Part shown: piece by piece, positions 50,273 through 60,884 of the stretch
How positions within the stretch are numbered: position 1 is the first letter of the stretch
Layout of the letters: each line of letters begins with the position of its first letter
Assembly (NCBI RefSeq): GCF_003323715.1
Contig: NZ_QOIN01000049.1
Coordinates: forward strand, 45,003 to 109,002
Source of the DNA: Streptomyces diacarni
GTDB taxonomy: Bacteria; Actinomycetota; Actinomycetes; Streptomycetales; Streptomycetaceae
Direction of reading: 5' to 3'
DNA: 64,000 bases
The notes under the pieces: model-generated
Seen by the model: the letters and a program-made list of their open reading frames with translations, nothing else
What the model was told of the DNA's origin: nothing
Database searches by the model: none
Position numbers and translations under genes: made by a program

Positions 50273-51310
50273 TCACTTGCCGGCCGGACGGGTCGCTCCG
50301 AAGTAGTCCGGGGAGTCGATCGGGTCGTACCGGATCTTCGCTCCCGTGTAGGGGGCGTTGATCATTTTGCCACCCCCGACGTAGATGCCGACGTGGTGGA
50401 TGGAGCGCGAATTGGTCAGATCATGTGCGAAGAAGACCAGATCCCCGGGGAGCAGCTCGTCCCGCTTGGGATGCGGCCCCGTGTCGTACTGGTCGTTGGC
50501 CACGCGCGGCAGCTCGACCCCGACCTTCTTGTACGCCGCCTTCGTCAGCCCCGAACAGTCGAACCTGCCGCCCTGCTCCGGCGTACCGTTACCGCCCCAC
50601 AGATACGGGGTCCCCAGCTTGCTCTGCGCGAACGCGATGGCACCCGCCCCCGCCTTCGTCGGGCTCAGCCGGCCGCTGGGCGCGGAGAAGCTCTTCTCCA
50701 TCCTGCGGATCGTCGACACGTAGTTCTTCGTCTCGCTGTACGGCGGCACCCCGTTGTACTTGATGACGGCGTACGGGCCCGCGTTGTACGCGGCGAGCAT
50801 GTTGTTCGTCGCGTCCCCCGGCACGTCCTTCACATTCTTCGCCAGCGAACAGTCGTACTTGGCAGCCGACGGAATGGCGTCCTCCGGGTCCCACACGCTC
50901 TTCTTGCCGTCACCATTGGCGTCGAAGCCGTGCACCGACCACGTCGTGGGGATGAACTGCGCGATGCCCTGCGCCTGCGCGTTGCTCTGCGCGTCGGGCT
51001 GGAAACCGCTCTCCTGCTTCAGCTGCGAGGCGAGAACCGCCGGGTTGAGGGCCTTGCAATAGGTGCCCCACTTCTGCACGAGCCCCGAGTAAGCGGCCGG
51101 AACCGATCCCTTGGCGAGCGCGACCGCGCCTCCGGCGCCGCCGAAAATGCTGGCCGCGGCCACGTACGTACCCACCACGAGCAGCGCGACGAACAAGGAG
51201 AGCACTCCCAGCCCGCCACCCACCGCCAGCAGCCACACCTTCTTCCGGCCCACGCCCCCAACCCTCCCCCGCAGGACACCAGTTCCTCGCACGACAACCG
51301 CGCTCATCAT
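50273..51310 (-). CDS. bifunctional lytic transglycosylase / NlpC-P60 wall hydrolase
   Basis: 345 residues, one N-terminal anchor (VWLLAVGGGLGVLSLFVALL). The SLT domain (about 90-215) has the catalytic Glu in QLKQESGFQPDAQSNAQAQG, IAQFIPTTWSVHGFD and MLAAYNAGPYAVIKY. The NlpC/P60 domain (about 235-345) has the catalytic Cys in FDCSGLTKAAYKKVGVELPR and His in SIHHVGIYVGGG. Enzymes with this pairing open the wall for type IV secretion systems (VirB1/TraG-like) and for growth. It lies next to a cluster of type IV-like genes. The start MMSAVVVRGT is tentative. Confidence 0.87.
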   Translation of the reverse strand: MMSAVVVRGTGVLRGRVGGVGRKKVWLLAVGGGLGVLSLFVALLVVGTYVAAASIFGGAGGAVALAKGSVPAAYSGLVQKWGTYCKALNPAVLASQLKQESGFQPDAQSNAQAQGIAQFIPTTWSVHGFDANGDGKKSVWDPEDAIPSAAKYDCSLAKNVKDVPGDATNNMLAAYNAGPYAVIKYNGVPPYSETKNYVSTIRRMEKSFSAPSGRLSPTKAGAGAIAFAQSKLGTPYLWGGNGTPEQGGRFDCSGLTKAAYKKVGVELPRVANDQYDTGPHPKRDELLPGDLVFFAHDLTNSRSIHHVGIYVGGGKMINAPYTGAKIRYDPIDSPDYFGATRPAGK

Positions 51311-51701
51311 TCCAGCCCCCGCGCCACAAAGGAACGGCGGACAGGAGGCGCCCAGGCGAACGCGTCGCCCATCCACCCCGCCCCAGGTCCTTACCCAGCC
51401 GCACCCCCGGCCCCACCCGGCCCCAACGGACCCCCGCACGGCCCACGAGGAGCACCAACGGCGCACAGGCGTACGGGTGGGTGGACGGATGGGTGGGTGG
51501 ACGGATGGGTGGGTGGACGGGTGGAGGGGCGTGCGCGTGCCCGGCCGGGGCGGCGGCGCCCCGGCGGCCCCACGGACCAGCGACCCCCGCCCCGCCGCCC
51601 CGCCGCCCCGCAAGACAAAACTCCCGTACCGGCGGGCACTTCGGGTAAGCGCGGCGCTCCCCTTGTCACCAGGCCGTGGCACAATCCGTCAGAGACAAAC
51701 C
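51311..51701. other. 391-bp region between the SLT/NlpC gene and the next small membrane protein
   Basis: No gene is seen. It contains the 16-base tandem repeat at 51475-51522, proline-rich low-complexity sequence and the promoter area of the small membrane protein gene (CGTGGCACAATCCGTCAG near 51675). Confidence 0.6.
51475..51522. repeat. G-rich 16-bp tandem repeat, three copies
   Basis: Units GGGTGGGTGGACGGAT at 51475-51490 and 51491-51506, and a variant at 51507-51522. Each carries two GGG runs, so the plus strand has the G-runs needed for a G-quadruplex. It lies in the leader between two divergent genes. Confidence 0.85.
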
Positions 51702-52034
51702 ATGAAACGAGGCGGTGAGTTCTCCATGTTCCTGGCGGCTGAAAAGGGCGACATCACCACCATCATCGGCGGGATCGCGCCCGACTGGGGACCGTTCGGC
51801 TCCCTGGGCCACGAAGCACGCGTGATGGTCGAGGTCATCATGGCCGTGGCGATCCTGCTCTGCCTGGGCATCGCCATCTGGGGCGCGGCCAAGCAGCGCA
51901 TCGGCGCGACGGCCCTGCGCGACACCTTCAGCGCCGAGCAAGGAAAAGGCCTGATCGTCGCCGGACTGACCGGCGTGTTCATCATCGGCTCGCTCGGCAC
52001 CCTCTTCACCATCGTCTACGGCATGGCCGTCTAG
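51702..52034 (+). CDS. two-span small membrane protein (type IV cluster)
   Basis: 110 residues with two spans (EVIMAVAILLCLGIAIWGAA; GLIVAGLTGVFIIGSLGTLF) separated by a basic loop (AKQRIGATALRDTFSAEQGK). This size and layout resemble VirB2/TraA-like pilins or VirB3-like proteins, but no cleavage signal is seen. A start at 51726 (MFLAAEKG) is an alternative. It lies between the SLT/NlpC gene and the type IV-like genes, with the O-methyltransferase and YiaA-type genes in between. Confidence 0.65.
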   Translation: MKRGGEFSMFLAAEKGDITTIIGGIAPDWGPFGSLGHEARVMVEVIMAVAILLCLGIAIWGAAKQRIGATALRDTFSAEQGKGLIVAGLTGVFIIGSLGTLFTIVYGMAV

Positions 52035-52202
52035 CGGCGGACCCACGGGCCGACGCCCAGGTGGGCTGGCGACTGGCGGCTGGCGGCTGGCGGGCCCGGT
52101 AAGGCCGGTGGTCCGACGGACCGACGGCGACCTGCCGCCCCTCCCGACGAGCGACACCGTCCCCGCCCGTGCCCCAGGAGCACCAAGAGCCCGAGGAGCC
52201 CC

Positions 52203-52850
52203 ATGGACATCGTGAACCCCGCCCTCGACGACTACCTGCTGGCGCACTGCACGCCCGCCGACGACCTCCTGCGTGACCTGGTCGAGGAGACCCACGCGCT
52301 GGAACCCGGCACGACGATGCAGATCACGCACGACGAGGGCGAGTTCCTCACGATGCTCGTCCAGCTCACCCGGGCCACGACCGCCGTCGAGGTCGGCGTC
52401 TTCACCGGCTACTCCTCCATCTGCATCGCCCGCGGGCTGCCCGCGGACGGGCGCCTCATCGCCTGCGACGTCTCCGAGGAATGGACGGCAGTCGCCCGGC
52501 GCTACTGGCAGCGGGCCGGCCTCACCGACCGCATCGACCTGCGCCTCGCCCCCGCCGCCGAAACCCTCCGCGCGCTGCCGCAGGAACCAGGCATCGACTT
52601 CGCGTTCATCGACGCCGACAAAGCGGGCTACCCGACGTACTACGAGGAGCTGGTGCCGCGCCTCCGCCCCGGCGGCCTGCTCGTACTCGACAACGTACTG
52701 CGCACGGGCCGCGTGGTGGACCCGGCAGCACAGGACGAGGCGGACGTCGCCATCCGCCGGATCAACGACACGATCACCGCCGACGACCGCATGCAGTCCG
52801 TCATGCTGCCGCTGCGGGACGGCGTGACACTCGCACGCAAGCGCGCGTAG
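52203..52850 (+). CDS. class I SAM-dependent O-methyltransferase (CCoAOMT type)
   Basis: 215 residues of the caffeoyl-CoA O-methyltransferase/COMT family: TAVEVGVFTGYSSICIARGL (SAM loop), IACDVSEEWTAVARRYW, FAFIDADKAGYPTYYEELVP (metal-binding Asp) and LVLDNVLRTGRVVDPAAQDE. It methylates catechol-type hydroxyls with a divalent metal. The substrate is unknown. It ends about 100 bases before a 36-bp palindrome. Confidence 0.9.
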   Translation: MDIVNPALDDYLLAHCTPADDLLRDLVEETHALEPGTTMQITHDEGEFLTMLVQLTRATTAVEVGVFTGYSSICIARGLPADGRLIACDVSEEWTAVARRYWQRAGLTDRIDLRLAPAAETLRALPQEPGIDFAFIDADKAGYPTYYEELVPRLRPGGLLVLDNVLRTGRVVDPAAQDEADVAIRRINDTITADDRMQSVMLPLRDGVTLARKRA

Positions 52851-52946
52851 CGCGCGGCACCCGGGCCCGAACAGACGGCACGACCGCGCAACCGTGCCCT
52901 GGGCGGGAAACCCGCCACCGAGCTCCACGAGGCACCACAGCTGTCC

Positions 52947-52982
52947 GCGGTCGACGTCTGTCCGCGGACAGACGTCGACCGC
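52947..52982. terminator. perfect 36-bp palindrome between the O-methyltransferase and YiaA-type genes
   Basis: Arms GCGGTCGACGTCTGTCCG and CGGACAGACGTCGACCGC abut with no spacer. It lies between convergent genes, 4 bases from the YiaA-type stop, as a bidirectional terminator. Confidence 0.82.
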
Positions 52983-52985
52983 CCC

Positions 52986-53285
52986 TCAGCCGTGGCCCGG
53001 CGCGAACGGGTCCGTCTCCGAGAGCAGCTTGTCGATCCGCGCCTTGTCGACCTTGTTCGTCACCTCCTCCGCCTCCTGGCGGTCCCGGACACACTTGGCC
53101 AACGTGAACGCCGACGTCACGACGAAAACGAGGCCGAGCGCCAGAAACCCGCGCTCCCACTGCCCCACCGGCAACCGCACGATCCCGACGAGCAACGCCG
53201 AGAGCGCCACACCGAAAGCAATCGCCGACTGCACGAAGAACGCCGTCGTCGTCGGCCGTTGAAGCGAACGAGTCGTCTCACTCAT
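52986..53285 (-). CDS. YiaA/YiaB two-helix membrane protein
   Basis: 99 residues. Two hydrophobic helices (TTAFFVQSAIAFGVALSALL; GQWERGFLALGLVFVVTSAF) match the yiaA/B domain, followed by a charged tail, TNKVDKARIDKLLSETDPFA. Function unknown. It is divergent from the type IV-like cluster. Confidence 0.85.
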   Translation of the reverse strand: MSETTRSLQRPTTTAFFVQSAIAFGVALSALLVGIVRLPVGQWERGFLALGLVFVVTSAFTLAKCVRDRQEAEEVTNKVDKARIDKLLSETDPFAPGHG

Positions 53286-53639
53286 GCCCACAGCGTGCAG
53301 GCGAGAGCCGGCACGAGCATGGGTACGGATACTCATCTCCGGCACCCACCCCCGCCACGTGCCGCTCAGCAAGCGGGGGCGCACCGTGCGCCCCCGGGCT
53401 CCCCGCGAGCCCTCCCTCCGGCGAACATTCACCGGCTGCACGCCGCCCGCCCCACCGGCGCGGACGTAGACAGGCCACGAGCGGCGAGAACGCACACGGC
53501 GCACCGGCGAGGCGTTCGACATGCTGCCGAACACCTGGCTTGCACACGGCACATGCGCGGTGTGACCCCGCTACCGTCAAGTGAGGGGACAATGCAGTGA
53601 CGGCAGTTGAGCGACAGAGGTCGAGGGGGCCAGCCCGGC
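53286..53639. other. 354-bp divergent region before the type IV-like operon
   Basis: No gene is visible. It must hold promoters for the YiaA-type gene (minus) and the cluster (plus). A TTG at 53607 in frame with the first cluster gene is an alternative start. GAGGGGGCC near 53625 is the likely ribosome site. Confidence 0.55.
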
Positions 53640-54504
53640 ATGAACATCGGCGGCGGCGACGAGTACGACGGGCGTACTCGCACGAGCGACTACGCGCCCG
53701 GCGCGAGTGAGGGCAGCCGGACGACGACGCGGACGCGCCTACCGGGCAACGAGGCAGGCGGCAGCGGCGGTCGGCCGCCGAGCCGGCCGGGGCGCAGCCT
53801 GATCACCGTCGTCGCGGTGGTCGTCCTCCTCATCGCCGCCATCGCCTTCGCCAACCGCGGAGGAGGAGGCGGCGAGGACGGCGGTGCCGCCTCCGACGAC
53901 TCCCGGGGCGGCGACTCCCGAGCCCAGCCCACCGCCCCCACCGGTGAAAAACCCGTGAAGAACTCCTCCGACACCACCATCCCCTCCGGCTTCGCCCACA
54001 CCGAGCAGGGGGCACAGAGCGCCGCGGCGAACTACGCTGTCGCACTGGTGTCCGCGGACATGATGAAGAAGTCGCAGCGAGACGCCATCGTGCAGCGGCT
54101 CTTCGTTCCCGCCAAGGTCGATGAGACGCAACGCAAGATGGACAAGGCGTACTCCTCCGCGCTGTTCGAGAAGATCGGGCTGGACAAGAACGGGGCGGCG
54201 AAGTCAGGAGCGAAGTTCGTCTCCCGTACCGCCCCGGTGGGGACCAGCGTCCGGGAGTACAAGAAGTCTTCCGCGCGACTTGCCGTGTGGTGTACAGGCG
54301 TCTTCGGCAACGCGGGAAAGAAGTCCACGAATCCCGTCAGAAGCGATTGGTTCACACTCAGCCTGGACCTCAAGTGGACAGACGGTGACTGGAAGGTGCA
54401 GGACTTCTCCCAGAAGGAAGGCCCCGCGCCCGTGAACGGCGACAACACGGCTTCGAGCGCGGACGAGATCTCTGACGCCGTAGAGAAGTTCGGAGGTTTC
54501 ACCT

Positions 54505-54515
<11 letters not shown>
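53640..54515 (+). CDS. VirB8-like membrane protein (type IV-like cluster)
   Basis: About 291 residues from MNIGGGDEYDG. A cytoplasmic N-terminus with many Arg/Gly, one span (LITVVAVVVLLIAAIAFANR), an acidic linker, then a domain of about 170 residues with a long helix and strands (YAVALVSADMMKKSQRDAIV ... FTLSLDLKWTDGDWKVQDFS), the NTF2-like layout of VirB8. The stop overlaps the next start by 11 bases. The cluster resembles cmdABCDEF of S. coelicolor, as recalled from the literature, which is needed for normal septation and antibiotic production. Confidence 0.72.
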
Positions 54516-55880
<1,365 letters not shown>

Positions 55881-55884
<4 letters not shown>

Positions 55885-57446
55885 CGACGCCTTCGCACAC
55901 GGCGGGTTCGGGTCTTTCGACCCAGCGCCGTACGTACATGATCGGCAAGGCCCGGCCGAACGCGATCGTCGGCAAGAACCGTGACACGGGCGAGATCGCT
56001 GCGATCGTGGTCGGCGCGTTCCTCGGGATGATGAGTGGTCTGCTGATTCCCGTGCTGTCTCTTCGTATCCCCGCGCTTGTCGGTTTTCCGGCGTTGGCGC
56101 TGGCTGCGGTCTATGTGCCGTACAGGGGCCGTACGTTCTACAGGTGGTTCGAGATCAACCGTTCCTACAAGCGGCTGTTGCGCCGCGGTACGACTTACCG
56201 TTCGAACGCGGCGGAGGCGGGTACGACGCTCGACGGCCGCGAGGTGGAGATCGGTCCGCCGCCTGGTGTGGGCCGTATCGCGTGGATGTCGGCGCCGTTC
56301 GGTCCCGACGAGATCGCCGTTCTGCTGCACGCGGACCGGCGTACGGTGACGGCGGCCATCGAGATCGAGGGTCCTGGCGTCGGGTTGCGGGACAGTGAGG
56401 ACCAGGAGGCGCTGGTCGACCGTTTCGGCACCCTGTTGAAGCATGTGGCCAACGGTGACGGCTATGTCACGCGGCTGCAGATGCTCGCCCGTACGCTGCC
56501 CGCGGATCCGGACGCGCACGCGAAGGATGTGGCGCAGCGGGGCGACGAGCGTGCCGCGGGGTGGCTGCGCACGTCCTACGACCAGTTGCAGTCGATGGTC
56601 TCCACCTCCAGCGAGCAGCATCGCGCGTATCTGGTGGCGTGTATGCAGTACGGGCGGGAGCTGGCTGTCGAGGGGGACACGATCGCCAAGGCGGCGCGGC
56701 GTACGGCGGGCCGCAAGCTGTCCCGTGACGAGGGGCTGGCGATAGTGATGGCGCGCGAGCTGACGGACATCTGTGCCCGGTTGGCGGAGGCGGACATCAG
56801 GGTGCGGCAGCCGCTCGGCCAAGCCCGGCTCGCTTCGCTCGTGCATTCGATGTACGACCCGGATCACCCCATCGACCACATCCAGGCCATGTCCAAGCGC
56901 AACGCGTGGCCCGCCGAGCTGGACGCGGTCGAGCCGACGTTTTTGCAGGCCAAGACGCGGGAGTCGACGACGCGTGCCCCGTGGTGCCATGCCACGGCGT
57001 GGGTCAAGGAGTGGCCGATGACGCCGGTCGGCGTCAACTTCCTCGCGCCGCTGCTCGTGCACACCCCGGATGTCATCCGCACGGTGGCCGTGGTGATGGA
57101 TCTGGAGCCGACCGAGCTGGCCATCGAACGGATGCTGACGGAGAAGACGAACGACGAGGCGGAGGCCAGCAGGTCGGCGAAGATGAACCGCACCGTCGAC
57201 CCGCGTGACCTCGCCGCGCACGGCCGTGTCGACCAGCGGGGCGAGGATCTGGCCTCGGGCGCGGCCGGGGTCAACATCGTCGGTTACCTCACCGTCTCCT
57301 CCCGGTCCCCTGAGGCGCTGGCCCGCGACAAGCGGACGATCCGCGCGTCGGCGGGCAAGAGCTACCTGAAGCTGGAGTGGTGCGACCGTGAGCACCACCG
57401 CGCCTTCGTCAACACTCTCCCGTTCGCCACCGGAATACGGCGCTGA
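55881..57446 (+). CDS. SCO6880-family protein (PrgI/VirB3-VirB4 N-terminal-like)
   Basis: 521 residues. Two adjacent spans near the N-terminus (GEIAAIVVGAFLGMMSGLLI; PALVGFPALALAAVYVPYRG) precede a large soluble domain related to the N-terminal part of VirB4/TraC. This has FLAPLLVHTPDVIRTVAVVM and VNIVGYLTVSSRSPEALARD but no Walker motifs. The ATPase half is encoded by the next large gene. Thus a VirB3+VirB4-N fusion is separated from its motor. The GTG start overlaps the previous stop. Confidence 0.85.
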
Positions 57447-57465
57447 GGCGCGGAAGGAGCCCTGC

Positions 57466-57546
57466 ATGAGACCTGACTGCTTCGTCTGTGTCGGCGCCGT
57501 ACCGCCGCCCCACCCTCGCCGCACCGCCGCTCCAGGCCGGAGGTAG
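57466..57546 (+). CDS. 26-residue ORF in the type IV-like operon
   Basis: ATG preceded by AAGGAG at the ideal distance. It reads MRPDCFVCVGAVPPPHPRRT then AAPGRR, with two Cys near the start and a basic Pro/His/Arg tail. It ends 5 bases before the ATPase gene, and the AGGAGG-like GGAGG at its end doubles as that gene's ribosome site. It may be a translated leader, a coupling peptide or a small component. Homology cannot be judged by eye. Confidence 0.5.
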   Translation: MRPDCFVCVGAVPPPHPRRTAAPGRR

Positions 57547-57551
57547 CCAGC

Positions 57552-58982
57552 ATGGCCGCGCTCGATCCCCTGTCCGCGATCACCGAAGCCTTCACCAGCT
57601 TCCTGTTCGGCAAGACGGAGACGACCCGCCTGCCCGTCCGTACGTCCACCGGGCAGGCGCAGGCCGTCTACCTGCCGACCGCCGCGCCCGGCCTCGGCGA
57701 CTCCGGCGTCATCATCGGCCGCGAGGTCTACAGCGGGAAGGGCTACATCTACGACCCCTTCCAGCTCTACGGCCAGCAGCTGCCCGCCCCGCACTGGCTG
57801 GTGCTGGGCGAGTCCGGCAACGGCAAGTCGGCGCTGGAGAAGACGTATGTGCTGCGTCAGCTGCGCTTCCGCGACCGGCAGGTGGTGGTGCTGGACGCGC
57901 AGGGCGAGGACGGTGTCGGCGAGTGGAACCTGATCGCGGAGGAGATGGGCATCACCCCGATCCGCCTCGATCCGACGGCGGCGCTGGACCAGGGCATCCG
58001 CCTGAACCCGCTGGATCCGGCCATCACCTCCACGGGGCAGTTGGCGCTGCTGCGCACCATCATCGAGGTCGCGCTGGGCCGCGGCCTGGACGAGCGCTCC
58101 GGCTTCGCCCTCAAGGTGGCGCACGCCTATGTCAACGCCACGACGGCCGACCGGCAGCCGCTGCTGACGGACATCGTCGAGCAGCTGCGGCATCCGAAGC
58201 CGGAGTCGGCCGAGGCGATGAACGTGGCGCTGGACGACGTCCGCGACTGGGGGCTGGACGTCGCCCTCGTCCTCGACCGGCTGGTCGACGGTGACCTGCG
58301 CGGCATGTTCGACGGTCCGACGACGGTCGGTATCGACCTGGACGCCCCGCTGATCGTCTTCGACCTGTCCCACATCGACCGCAACTCCATCGCCATGCCG
58401 ATCCTGATGGCGATCGTCGGTGTCTGGCTGGAGCACACCTGGATCCGGCCGGACCGGCGCAAGCGGATCTTCCTGGTCGAAGAGGCCTGGCACATCATCA
58501 ACAGCCCGTTCGTCGCCCAGCTTTTTCAGCGGCTGCTCAAGTTCGGGCGGCGGCTGGGCCTGTCGTTCGTCGCCGTCGTCCACCACCTCTCCGACGTCGT
58601 CGACGGTGCGGCCGCGCGCGAGGCCGCCGCGATCCTCAAGATGGCCTCGACCCGGACGATCTACGCCCAGAAGGCGGACGAGGCACGGGCCACCGGCAAG
58701 GTGCTCGGCCTGCCGCGCTGGGCGGTGGAGATCATTCCGACACTGTCGCCCGGCATCGCCGTGTGGGACGTCAACGGCAATGTGCAGGTCGTCAAGCACC
58801 TGGTCACCGAGGCGGAACGGCCGCTCGTCTTCACCGACCGCGCCATGACGGAGAGTTCCGCCGACCGGGACACCGTCTTCGAGACGGCCCTGGACGCCGA
58901 TCTGGAAGCGGAGAGCGAGGCGCGGGCGCTGGCGATGGAACGCTCCTCGCCCGGACGCTCGTCGGGCTCCACGGTGGCGTGA
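57552..58982 (+). CDS. VirB4-like ATPase of the type IV-like cluster
   Basis: 476 residues. Walker A is VLGESGNGKSALEKTYVLRQ and Walker B-like strands are VVVLDAQGEDGVGEWN and IFLVEEAWHIINSPFVAQLF (Glu of DEAH type). A conserved FGRRLGLSFVAVVHHLSD and ARATGKVLGLPRWAVEIIPT follow, as in VirB4/TraC C-terminal ATPase domains. The N-terminal domain is missing because it lies in the preceding gene. It fits the ATP/GTP-binding member of the cmd cluster (recalled as cmdB in S. coelicolor) and would power the membrane complex. Confidence 0.87.
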   Translation: MAALDPLSAITEAFTSFLFGKTETTRLPVRTSTGQAQAVYLPTAAPGLGDSGVIIGREVYSGKGYIYDPFQLYGQQLPAPHWLVLGESGNGKSALEKTYVLRQLRFRDRQVVVLDAQGEDGVGEWNLIAEEMGITPIRLDPTAALDQGIRLNPLDPAITSTGQLALLRTIIEVALGRGLDERSGFALKVAHAYVNATTADRQPLLTDIVEQLRHPKPESAEAMNVALDDVRDWGLDVALVLDRLVDGDLRGMFDGPTTVGIDLDAPLIVFDLSHIDRNSIAMPILMAIVGVWLEHTWIRPDRRKRIFLVEEAWHIINSPFVAQLFQRLLKFGRRLGLSFVAVVHHLSDVVDGAAAREAAAILKMASTRTIYAQKADEARATGKVLGLPRWAVEIIPTLSPGIAVWDVNGNVQVVKHLVTEAERPLVFTDRAMTESSADRDTVFETALDADLEAESEARALAMERSSPGRSSGSTVA

Positions 58983-59118
58983 GCCCGCCCCGGCGCGTGC
59001 TCCCCGCACAGGTACCCCCCGTACAGGTGCCCCGCCGCACCCGACCCGCCGCGTACCCCGCACAGGTGGTCCGCTGGAGGGGATCTTGCCGCGACCGGCG
59101 TCCCCCGATTGAATACCG
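58983..59118 (+). other. 136-bp spacer with CCGCACAGGT repeats
   Basis: Short repeats of C(C/G)GCACAGGT and CCGTACAGGT occur around 59004-59065. No gene is seen. The next start follows a TTGAATACCGGT stretch. Confidence 0.5.
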
Positions 59119-60813
59119 GTGCCGATGCGATACGACGACCGTGAAAGGGGCCGCCGCTCCGGCGGCCACGACCCGCACCGGCCGCGCCGCGCGGCCGGTG
59201 GGGGAGACGGTGGCGTCCCCGACGGCCTGCTGGTGGGCGCGCTGGCGTTCCTGCTGGGGCTCACCGTCTTCGTGTGGACCGCGACGGGTCTGGCCGGCCT
59301 CTTCTCCCACGGCGCCTGGCCGGACGACGTCACCTTCGGCAGGACCCCGCTCGCCATCCGCGAGTTGGTCACCGAGCCGCACGACATCGCCGGCGCCTGG
59401 CCCGGTACCCCGCGGGGGCAGCTGTCGGGCTACGGCCTGTTCTGGGGCATCTTCGTCAGCCAGTTGATGGTGCTGATGGTGCTCACGGTGTTCGTGATGG
59501 GGACGGTCGCCCGCGCACGCGCCGTACGGAAGGCCCGGCGGCTGGTCCGGGAACGGGAGGAAGCGGAAACGTTTCTCACGAAGGGGTCCGTGCCGCTGTC
59601 CCCTGATCCGGCCCACCAGGCGCCTGGCTTCCAGCAGACACCTGGTTCCCCGCAGACGCCGGCCTCCCCGCAGCCTCACCCCGGCGCACCGCAGGCACGG
59701 TCGGCACACCCGCGTACCGATCAGCAGGTGTCCCACGAGGCGCAGGAGCCCCACGCAGAGCAGGCGCCACACGACGTGTCCGCGCAGCGGTCGCAGCCGT
59801 GGCCGACCGAGGCCGCGCCGCCGACAGCGTCACCCACGGCCTCACCGGCGCCGCCCGGCACGCAGGGCACGCCCTCGCCACCCCCCGCCGACGCACCGGC
59901 CGTTCCTTTCCCCACCGCACATCCGACCGGGCCCGAGCGCACGTCAGCCCGCGTGCCCCTCGGCTCCGAAGCCGGTGCGACGGCCCTCGCGGGAGGCCTC
60001 GTCGGGGGCCTTGTGGGAGGCCGGCGCACGACGGCCGACGGCGCGCACGGATCGGGTCCGGACGGCGATCCCGTCGGCCGGGTCCTCGAAGCGCCCGGTG
60101 CCGCCCTCGTCACCTCGGCGACGCCGGACCTGTGGGCGGCGACGAAAGCGGCCCGCGCCAAGCTCGGTCCTGTCCACCTCTTCGACCCGACGCACGCCTG
60201 CGACACCCCCGACCGCATCCGCTGGTCGCCGCACCACGGTTGCGCGGACCGTACGACGGTCGCCTCCCGGGCGACGGCTCTGCTGGCGCCGCTGCGCTCC
60301 CCGCGCCCCATCGACGCGACGACCCACAGCACAGCCGAGACCTTGCTGCGCTGCTGGCTGCACGCGGCGGCGCTGGAGAAGCGCCCGTTCCGCGAGGTGC
60401 ACCGCTGGGCGCTGGCGACGGGTGGGACGGCGGATGCCGTACGGATCCTGCGCTCGCACCCCAAGGCGACGGCGGGTGCGGCGGGGGAGCTCGAGGCCGC
60501 GCTCGCCGGGCATCCGCAACTGCGCGCCGACGCGGTCGCGTTGATCCGGCGGGCGCTGGCTCCTCTGTCGCAGCTGCACGTGCGCAACGCGTGTTCGGCC
60601 GAGCGAGCCGACAGGCTCGCGAGGGAATCGTTCATCGCCGAAGCGGGCACACTGTATGTAGTGGGCGCGGAGCCGGAGGTGCTACCGCTGCTGAACGCGC
60701 TCATCGAGAGCGTGGTCGAGCACGGCCGCCGCATGGCCGCACGGTCATCTGACGGCCGGCTCGACCCACCACTGACGACGGTGCTGGAGCTGACCGTCAC
60801 GCCGCCCTCCTGA
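59119..60813 (+). CDS. degenerate VirD4/TraG-like coupling protein (no clear Walker motifs)
   Basis: 564 residues. Two N-terminal spans (LLVGALAFLLGLTVFVWTAT; FWGIFVSQLMVLMVLTVFVM) precede a long Pro/Gln/Ala-rich linker. The C-terminal part has typical coupling-protein blocks: APGAALVTSATPDLWAATKA, LGPVHLFDPTHACDTPDRIR, WSPHHGC, LLRCWLHAAALEKRPFREVH and AGTLYVVGAEPEVLPLLNAL. Where Walker A is expected (before APGA), the sequence is ADGAHGSGPDGDPVGRVLE without GKT/S. It ends in LDPPLTTVLELTVTPPS where active proteins continue with an Asp/Glu-rich Walker B. No other frame downstream restores it. Confidence 0.8.
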   Translation: MPMRYDDRERGRRSGGHDPHRPRRAAGGGDGGVPDGLLVGALAFLLGLTVFVWTATGLAGLFSHGAWPDDVTFGRTPLAIRELVTEPHDIAGAWPGTPRGQLSGYGLFWGIFVSQLMVLMVLTVFVMGTVARARAVRKARRLVREREEAETFLTKGSVPLSPDPAHQAPGFQQTPGSPQTPASPQPHPGAPQARSAHPRTDQQVSHEAQEPHAEQAPHDVSAQRSQPWPTEAAPPTASPTASPAPPGTQGTPSPPPADAPAVPFPTAHPTGPERTSARVPLGSEAGATALAGGLVGGLVGGRRTTADGAHGSGPDGDPVGRVLEAPGAALVTSATPDLWAATKAARAKLGPVHLFDPTHACDTPDRIRWSPHHGCADRTTVASRATALLAPLRSPRPIDATTHSTAETLLRCWLHAAALEKRPFREVHRWALATGGTADAVRILRSHPKATAGAAGELEAALAGHPQLRADAVALIRRALAPLSQLHVRNACSAERADRLARESFIAEAGTLYVVGAEPEVLPLLNALIESVVEHGRRMAARSSDGRLDPPLTTVLELTVTPPS

Positions 60814-60884
60814 CCGACGCCCGTCGGTGCGTCTCCGTCCGCGTCGCGGCCTCACCTTTCCGGCTCGCACACACGTCCGCCACA

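Noticed and set aside
60750..60884. Frameshift restoring the Walker B of the coupling-protein homologue
   Set aside because: The two other forward frames after 60780 were read and show no Walker-B-like hydrophobic strand with Asp/Glu.
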